This document shows positions 57,411-64,000 of a stretch of DNA of 64,000 nucleotides, in pieces. The position numbers were made by a program, and so were the translations under genes. Origin of the DNA: Sternotherus odoratus (Eukaryota > Chordata > Testudines > Kinosternidae); assembly GCA_032164245.1 (NCBI GenBank), contig JAVMKO010000155.1, positions 205,001 to 269,000 on the forward strand. Reading direction: 5' to 3'. A model generated the notes under the pieces. It had not been told where the DNA came from. It did no database searches and saw nothing but the letters and a program-made list of their open reading frames with translations. Numbering within the stretch: position 1 is the stretch's first letter; each line of letters starts with the position of its first letter.

Positions 57411-57905
57411 CTATTGTAACTCCTCACTGAACGTTGTAGTTATGTTCCTGAAAAATGTACTTTAAGTGAGACAATGTTAAGTAAATCCAATTTCCCCAGA
57501 AGAATTAATGTAAATTGGGGGTTAGGTTCCTGGGAATGTATTTTGCCAGTCAAAAGACTATATTTTATATCTACACACATTATAAGTTTTAAACAAACAA
57601 TGTAACACTATACACAGCGATGATTATGAAGCTTGGTTGAGGTGATGGAGTCAGAGGGAGGGAGGGATGGGGTATTTCCCAGGAAATTCCTTACTGCTAA
57701 ATGATGAACTAACACTTGGCTGGCCCCTCGAGGGTTAACACATTATTGTTAATGCAGCATCACACTCTATAAGGCAGCAGGAATGAGCGAGGGGAGGCAG
57801 CATAAGACAGAGATACACACCCTGTGTGTGTGAGAGACTTTGAGACAGCAGCTGCTGCCAGCAAGCTCCCTCCATTCACAGCCCTGTTGTGTCCCCCTGC
57901 TCTGT
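57411..57905. mobile_element. Mariner/Tigger-like fragment (family of 16779)
   Basis: 'aactcctcactgaacgttgt', 'aatgtactttaagtgag' and 'cctcgagggttaaca' match the reverse complement of 17060-17660. Right half only. Confidence 0.75.
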
Positions 57906-57909
57906 GGAG

Positions 57910-58630
57910 ACAGGGGCACAGGAATGGGGGAGGGGGACATTCTGTGATCCCTGACTCCCTCTCAATCTTTGCTCTTCAACCACCCTCCTGCACACTCTAT
58001 CTTGGCTGTGATCCTCAAACCCTGCTTGGCTTTCTGTGTGGCGATATATTATTTGTCAGCCTTGTTGATATAACTTTGGATCCTGTGTGATTTTGTGGAT
58101 GCCTTGCATAGTTTTGTACTTGTGTGTGTTTGATTTTTTGCATGCAAATTGTTTTTTAAATGGTGCCACTAATCATTCTTTTTCTATGTGTTTTTGTGCT
58201 TTCTTTTTCTGTGTTTTGGTATGGATTTGTTCTTTGTGTGTTTTTCCTTTTGCTATCTGGTTTTGTGTGTGTGTGTGTTTTGTTTATATCTGTGTGGGTC
58301 TGTGCAGTGTAAAAGAAATTTGAAAAAAATTGGGGGGAAAATATTCATCTTGGTCAACCTGAATGTCTATTATTGATAGTATGTTAGTTAGGCTAGCTAG
58401 CAAGGTGAAACAATAATTGGCATGTCTATTTGTGTAAAAGGATCTGCCTGGACTTCAAGGTGCATGGTGGAAACATGTCCCCATTCTGTTACTAGTCAGT
58501 GGGCAGCTTTGATTTTTATATAGTTTCCAAAACCCTTCCCAACACCATGAAGAAGATCGGGGGGAAGGGAGTCAGGAAAAATTGTGGATTTCTTCAAATT
58601 ACAATTGAAGATTTTTTTTGATATGAAGTT
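57910..58630. other. T-rich intergenic, nothing recognised
   Basis: 58090-58330 is rich in TTTTGTGT runs; the hydrophobic open frames there look like low-complexity artefacts. Confidence 0.4.
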
Positions 58631-58634
58631 ACTT

Positions 58635-58705
58635 TTTCCTGACTGGGAATTGAACCCAGCTGTAGTAGCAAAGGTGTCAACTCCTAACCACTAGCCCAAC
58701 AATGA
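58635..58705 (-). pseudogene. tRNA-Glu relic
   Basis: 'GGCTAGTGGTTAGGA' D region and CTGGG-TTCAATT-CCCAG T arm match tRNA-Glu, followed by TCAGGAA. The anticodon arm TTGAC-ACCTTTG-CTACT is unpaired and has no valid Glu anticodon. Confidence 0.55.
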
Positions 58706-58709
58706 AGTT

Positions 58710-59280
58710 GTTTTCTTTCTCAGATAGGGTTCACTTTCTTAGGCTACTTTCCCATTTCTGAACTTGCTCTTTTGTCCATTCCCAGAGGGGCTAAAATCAG
58801 AGATTAGAGGGATCTAAGGACCTACAGGTTTTCCTCACCCACATCTTAAGGCAAACAGTGATTCCCTTCTCTGACACTCCTGGGCTCAGGCTTCTTTTCA
58901 GTTTTTCCCAAGGGGGACCTGATGAAATTGTGTGTGTGGCATGCAGGGAACCAGCTTGTCCCACAGCTCTCCCTAGTGGAAGAATTATAAATTCCACCCT
59001 CCCTCCCTGCTTTCTCTGACAGCTGATGGCAACAGCAACTAAATCAACTGCACCTCTCTGGTCTAGAAAGAAGCATTCCTCCAGCCTTGTAACAGCTCCG
59101 GTTTGCTACCTGAAGACTTAACAAACAAGGAAAGAAGACAAATTTCAGAAAAGGAAACTCAGCTCACAAATAAACACCCTCAGGGCTCCTTCTGCACTGA
59201 GACTAGGTGATTAACTGACTTTAACCCCCCCGTCCGACACTCCCCTCCCCCCATTTAAACACAGTTTAAATCCAGTTACT
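58710..59280. other. Intergenic, nothing recognised
   Basis: No supported feature. Confidence 0.4.
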
Positions 59281-59281
59281 A

Positions 59282-59330
59282 CATGATACTCTAAATCCCA
59301 ATCTCCAGAGTTCAAGCCCCGTGTTGGGCT
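59282..59330 (+). pseudogene. tRNA-Lys(CTT) 3' relic
   Basis: 'ACTCTAAATC' (CTCTTAA loop decayed) followed by 'GAGTTCAAGCCCCGTGTTGGGC', the T arm and acceptor 3' strand of tRNA-Lys(CTT). The 5' half is not recognisable. Confidence 0.35.
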
Positions 59331-59334
59331 GTAG

Positions 59335-60160
59335 CGATAGCCCTTATGTGTCCCTCTTCTCCTTATAGCCACAGCCCACACTAAAATAACCTCTCTTTAC
59401 CATCTTAGGCAGGTAATGTTTCTTCCTGCCTAAGAAGGTCAAGTCTACCAGTCCCTTTTCTCACGCTCCTCAGCAACAAAGAGCAGCATGAGCCTGTGTA
59501 CCAAGTTGGCCCACATGAGCTTTCCTTGTTCTTTCTCAACAAGGGGGAGAAAAAGAGGGAAACTGGTTTAACATTGGAGGGAACCTGTTGGACAGCTGAC
59601 TAGAAATTTACTAAACTATAACTATTTCCCACCTCCACTTAAAAAGGAAGTGCAGGATCAGTTTGGGGTGAGGAATCCACCCTGCTGTTTTACTGGGGGC
59701 CTTTCTCCCCAGAATCAATAAGGAGCAAGTGGGGAGATCCAGGGTGCAGCTCAAACATCTAACCAGGCTGGCCTGGGGCAGACATCAGGCCTGTAAGAGA
59801 AAAGTGAGTGTGGCAGTGACTTCACAAAGGCCTTTGGTGGGAACTCAGCCTATTGAGCAAAGGCAATGAGGCGGCTGTGACCTCACAGAGCTCCCTTGAC
59901 AACAGCCAGGCAGGACAGGGATGCGGGAGAGGGGAAACCTCAGAGACCCCTGTAGGCTGTCTGCAGCAAGTTTCCATCTCGCGGTCTCTCTGTGAGGACC
60001 AAGGGAAGACGATGTGGAGGAGATTCTGTGGTAATCTTTTTCATTTTTGTGTGGATTTTGTAAAAGGAAATTGTCATCTGTGTGTAAGGTAAGAACAAAT
60101 CTAGGCTCTATGTAGAAGATGGGGGACGCTATCCAAGCAGATTTTCAGGTAGAAATAGAG
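59335..60160. other. Intergenic, nothing recognised
   Basis: No supported feature. Confidence 0.4.
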
Positions 60161-60164
60161 AGGG

Positions 60165-60340
60165 TACAATGCCTCTGTACTGGCCACTGGTGCAACCACT
60201 CCTGGAATATTGTGTCTATTTCTGGTGTCCAGAATTTGAGACAGATTCTAATGAACTGGAGACGGGGGTCACAGAAGAGCCACAGGAACAATGAAAGGAA
60301 ACATGCCTTATGCTGACAGACTCCAGGAGCTGAATCAATG
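60165..60340 (+). pseudogene. CR1-like LINE RT fragment
   Basis: 'ggtgcaaccactcctggaat' with 'attgtgtctatttctgg' and 'tggtgtccagaat' corresponds to the conserved 'RPxLEYC..FW' region near the end of CR1 ORF2, with frame breaks. Confidence 0.55.
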
Positions 60341-60878
60341 AGAAGGGTAAGGACAAGCCTAAGGGAACAATTATTTAGTAATGGGCTCTTCACTTTAGCA
60401 GGTCAAGGTTATGAGCAGACAATGGCTACAAGCTGAAGCTAGACCAACTCACACTGGAAATAAGGCAAGCATTTTTAACATCAGGGTTTGGACCAATTCA
60501 CCAGGGGCTGTGCTGGATCCTCCAAAACTGACCTTTTTAAAAATCAAGATTGAGTATTTTGATAAAAAAATCTGCTCTCATTCCTATGGGGATTATTTTG
60601 AGGGACGTTCTATGGCCGATGAGAAACAGAAAGTCAGACCAGAGTTGTTCCTTCTGGGCTTGGAATTAGTGAATCTGAGACTTGCGGGGGCATTTGGAAT
60701 TTATCCCTTTTTGCTGCCCTCTTGTCTCTTCTTCTCTTTTCTCTTCTTCCATTTCTTTCTGGTGCTCTTCTTCCTGGGGAGGGAAAACACAGACAGTAAC
60801 AGTGAACAGACAGTGAAATCACAGATAGTAACAACCTTGAAACACTCACTAGGGAGAGGTGGCAAATAAAGGATCCCA

Positions 60879-60950
60879 AGTTTCCACCATGACTTGAGCT
60901 TGAATTGCAAGATTGAAAGCCCTAAATGCTGGTCTTCATACCATGGAACC
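60879..60950 (-). pseudogene. tRNA-Gln relic, cassette copy C1
   Basis: 72 nt; GGTTCCA/TGGAAAC acceptor with one mismatch; loop CTTTCAA where tRNA-Gln has CTTTGAA, so the anticodon is TTC. The T arm is poorly paired. Sister of 31717 and 61574. Confidence 0.55.
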
Positions 60951-61258
60951 AGCAGGATCCCCCTCGAGCATTGCTGACTTCCAACAGGTAGGATATTAGA
61001 GAGACAATTTTTTGCATTGCTAGTTCGAGGCCTCAATTGCCTGCCTTGCATTTGGTCAACAAGTCAGCACACAGCACTTTACTCCAGGACCCAAGGCTTT
61101 TCTTCCTCCAGACTGCAAGGCCATGTGAGAAAGATGCCACGTCAGTCCCAGGCAGTAAAGGGACATTCTCAGGAAAGGCCAAGTATGAAAAGGAAGGAGT
61201 AACATGAAGCAGGACATGCCTTCCGAAGATCTTGGAGAATGCCAAACAAGAAGAATTT

Positions 61259-61331
61259 CTGCTGGCCTGGTACATGACCACTAGATCCTCAGCTTGAAAG
61301 TCTGACACTCTACCAACTGAGCTAGTGAGGC
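61259..61331 (-). pseudogene. tRNA-Lys-derived relic with TTC anticodon, cassette copy C1
   Basis: The D arm 'TAGCTCAGTTGGTAGAG' is intact and the loop is CTTTCAA (TTC). The B box is 'GGTCATGTACC', and the acceptor pairs poorly. Flanks ('cttcctccagactgc', 'cagtcccaggcagtaaa') match those of 32099. Confidence 0.6.
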
Positions 61332-61573
61332 TCAGATAGCAAATTGCTAAATTGCTGAAGTCAAGAAAAAGTGAGGGGAAAGACTGGAAAAACTTCTATT
61401 CATGCTCTTTCATTCAGCCTCCTCAGGCCTTCTTCTTTGGTTAGGAAAATGTCAGATCTAGTAGAAAACACCATAATACAAAGCAAATCAAAATCACACA
61501 TAGAAATGCCAGTGGAAATTAAAAAACAAACAGAAAAAAAGGGGAAACCAGTCCTTATCCATGTAGGGCCCCA

Positions 61574-61644
61574 AGTTTCTACCAAGCCTTGAACTTGCAC
61601 TTTGGAGTTCAAAGCCTGAAAGCTAGGCCTTAGATCATGGGACT
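61574..61644 (-). pseudogene. tRNA-Gln(TTG) relic, cassette copy C2
   Basis: Starts 'AGTCCCATGATCTAAGG', loop CTTTGAA (TTG), then a decayed T arm 'GCAAGTTCAAGGCTTG'. Third Gln relic of the family. Confidence 0.55.
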
Positions 61645-61951
61645 AGCAGACAATTCTTTTAGCTTGGGTGATTTTCAGTGTAGAAGAGCCTGGGTGGACA
61701 ATTTTTTTTGCCTCCCTTTGTCAAAGACTCTCTGCACAGTGGCCAGCCCTGCATTTGCTCAACTAGTTGGCACACAAAAGTTTGCTGTAGACCCAGTTTG
61801 CTGTAAACAGGCCAGTGGGCATGTGAGGGAGTTTCCCCTTCAGTTGCAGGCAGTAAATGGTCCTTCCTAGGAAAGCTCAAGTCCTGAAAAGAAAAAAAGT
61901 AATATCAAGGATGGGTACCAAATAACTGCCTTACAGAGTTTATCTCCATTG

Positions 61952-62024
61952 CACCTGACCAGGGACTTGAACCCTGGACACTGAGATTAAAAGTCAGATG
62001 CTCTACCAACTGAGTGAGCCAGGC
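61952..62024 (-). tRNA. tRNA-Lys(TTT), partly decayed, cassette copy C2
   Basis: Acceptor GCCTGGC/GTCAGGT and T arm CAGGG-TTCAAGT-CCCTG pair, B box 'GGTTCAAGTCC' intact, loop CTTTTAA (TTT). The anticodon stem TCTGA/TCTCA has two mismatches and the D stem starts with A-C. Function doubtful. Confidence 0.65.
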
Positions 62025-62029
62025 TCACA

Positions 62030-62290
62030 TAACTCAAGTGTATGTTTGGTGAAGAAGAGAAACTAGTCAAGAAAAAGAGGGCCGGAAACAATACAGAGAA
62101 CTTGCTCCTCTTGCTCCTTTAGTGATCCTAGCCCCAGCCTGCTCCTCCATCCAGTGCTGAAGGACCTTCCTGGTTTTTTTCAGTTAAATACTGAATCTAG
62201 GAGAAAACAACTTTCTAAAAATGAAATCACAGACAGAAATAGCAATGGAAATACAAAAAAAAAAGGAAAATGCAATCCCCATCACATAAT
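62030..62290. other. Intergenic, nothing recognised
   Basis: Spacer absent from cassette copy A; part of about 1 kb of extra DNA between the two Lys loci here. Confidence 0.4.
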
Positions 62291-62293
62291 GGT

Positions 62294-62770
62294 ATCCAGG
62301 GCTGAATTAACTTTTTGTGGGCCTGGTGCCAAACATGTGGACCCCCTGTGGAATGAAGACACCAGGGTTAAGAGTGCAGCGGGGGAGAGTTTTGGTCCCC
62401 AGCTGGAATGGGGTTTTGGTCCCCAGCACAGTGGGGTTGGAGCTTCCTAGAGCAAGGAAGGGGCCGCAGATAAACTGCAAGCACAGCATATCTGGGGAGG
62501 GGGGAAATAGGATTGCCCCCACCCATGCCCATATAGAGCAGGAACCTACCTTCTCCCTGGTTCTAGTCCATTCTCTTCAGCTCCCTCTGCACTGGGCTGA
62601 GGTGGGGGTGCACTGAGCACAGGGCTGGGGGTGCAGGATCTGGGAGGGAGTTAGGTTGCAGGTACTAGGGTGAGGGAGGGGGCTCAGGGATTGGGGTGTG
62701 GAGCACTTACCTGGGACAGCACCCATTGGTGCGATGGGTGCAGGTGGGAATGTGGGGTGTGGAGGGGAGC
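62294..62770. mobile_element. hAT-like element (family of 4802), right end unclear
   Basis: Begins 'CAGGGCTGAATTAACTTTTT', similar to the 4802 terminus, followed by 'gggcctggtgcc' and a G-rich interior. The far terminus was not identified. Confidence 0.4.
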
Positions 62771-62984
62771 TCCGTTAGGTGCTTGGTCCACAGTGACACT
62801 AATGATATGAATAGCCAGTGATATTTGTATGTAACTACTCAGTCAATGGTGAACCTTCCTATCATTATCCCTTTGAGATGACTATGATGGTCACGTGACT
62901 TTATATCCCTGTGTGCCATGGACGTGTCCAGGTTGCATTACCCAATCCAACCCTTTGGCACTTGCAGATGGGTACCTCTGTATT

Positions 62985-64000
62985 GTGCCTGATTCTTGCA
63001 CAGCTATACAAGGATGGCAGATGTCAATACCTGCCCCTCTTCTTCACTAGCACTAATACCAGGCCAGGCTAGGGCCGGGGAGAGAGAGAACAGCAGGTTT
63101 CCCCTATTGTTTCCTGCTCCCTTTTTCTTGACCAGTTTCTCCTATGCACCAACTTGTCACTTTTTTCACTATGAGCCTGGCTAGTTCAGTTGGTCACACA
63201 TCAGCCTTTTAATCTGAGGATCCAGGGTTCAAGTCCCTGGTCAGGTGATGAAATATTGACAAAGAGATTAGATACCTGTCTCTTGGATGTTACTTTCTCT
63301 CTCCATGATTTTGAGTTTCCTAAGAAGAGCCTTTATGTGTGGGGGGTTGAAGAAGCAACTTCCTGGCATCCAGGCTGGAGAATAAAGACCTCTGAGCATG
63401 TAGCATGTTCCTCCCCTGCACACACCCAACTACACAAAATAGCCCTAAGGAATTAGAATCACCTGCTGCCTTCCCCTGCCCTGCAAGATCCCCAAAGGGG
63501 GGTGGGAGAGAGAGGGTATGTGTGTGACAGAGATTGCTGTGCTGAGTCAGTGAGGGAAGTGGAAGCTGATGTCAGGCTGTCCCCTTTCCTCTACCTCAGG
63601 ACTGGTTGCTTCCAGCAGCTGCAAGAAGATAGAGGCTGTGTGCCAACACATTCACTCTTCCACAACACACATCCCCCCAACAGACATACTGTCTCTCCTC
63701 ACACACATACACACTGTGCCCTGCCACACACACTTCACTCGAAAATCAGCTGGCAGTCTAGTAGGATGCCCATGGAACAATGGGATAGAAAAACCTGCAT
63801 CATGTGATGCTGTACCAGCCGATGAGCCATTGCAAACCCTTCCCAAAGCACCCTGTGGCCAGTTGTATAGTGTGATAGCTACCCTGGGGCGATGCTAGAC
63901 TGGATGTGCTCTGGTGACACAAGGAGCTTAGTGTTGAATTAAAACACTTCAACTAAAGCTGTGTAGACATAGCCTGAGAATGAGACAAGGCTTAGCTCCC
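62985..64000 (+). repeat. Segmental duplication, copy C, runs off the window
   Basis: Matches 32200-33215 from 'tgcctgattcttgcac' through 'tgtagacatagcctgaga' and beyond. The tRNA-Ser that ends copies A and B would lie just past 64000. Confidence 0.88.
63175..63247 (+). tRNA. tRNA-Lys(TTT), D arm damaged, cassette copy C
   Basis: 73 nt with GCCTGGC/GTCAGGT acceptor, loop CTTTTAA (TTT) and CAGGG-TTCAAGT-CCCTG. D stem GTTC/CACA is unpaired and the anticodon stem TCAGC/TCTGA has one mismatch. Better preserved than its sister at 32314. Confidence 0.65.

Noticed and set aside
58087..58323. Hydrophobic open frame that could suggest membrane segments
   Set aside because: The DNA is TTTTGTGT-type low complexity; hydrophobicity follows from T richness.

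Overview
The window reads as nuclear DNA of a sauropsid, most likely a cryptodiran turtle. The grounds are tRNA-derived SINE heads with the 'ggatagctcagtggtt' A-box region and a 'gagttcaatcc' B box typical of turtles, many CR1 LINE 3' ends, and abundant hAT-type DNA transposons. There are no bacterial-style operons. Protein coding is confined to one spliced gene; the rest is small-RNA genes, pseudogenes and layered repeats.

0-27 kb is a KRAB zinc-finger (KZFP) locus. An inverted repeat (about 1.5-4.65 kb against 7.96-13.44 kb) carries two KRAB 5' ends facing away from each other. The minus-strand copy has lost its start codon and both visible splice donors. The plus-strand copy is intact: coding exons at 12827-12850, 13307-13433, 21754-21867 and 22225-23831 join in frame to a 623-residue protein with KRAB and 16 C2H2 fingers. 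Fingers 5-9 and 10-14 are a 420-bp duplication with six substitutions, four of them at DNA-contact positions. The gene's stop codon is the start (TGTTAG) of a 511-bp solo LTR with a 5-bp target duplication. Beyond it lie in-frame relict fingers, interrupted again by a 2-kb hAT element.

29-64 kb is a small-RNA gene cluster with no recognisable protein gene. It holds a U2 snRNA gene (34.5 kb), a U1 snRNA gene with distal, proximal and 3'-box elements (51.4 kb), a second U1-type promoter driving an unidentified snRNA-like unit (about 35.6 kb, minus), and about 26 tRNA loci. The best tRNAs are Ser(AGA), Ser(GCT), Gly(TCC), Arg(CCT), Asn(GTT) and Ala(TGC); many others are visibly decayed. The cluster has grown by segmental duplication: a Gln-Lys-Lys-Ser cassette at 31.7-33.35 kb recurs at 60.9-64 kb, and an Arg-tRNA segment at 39.1 kb recurs at 48.6 kb. 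hAT elements sit between and inside the genes; one splits a tRNA-Thr. A fragment of an R2-like LINE with a restriction-like endonuclease domain abuts the tRNA-Gly gene.

All calls come from reading the sequence. Family names for repeats are from memory, and boundaries without a target duplication are approximate.
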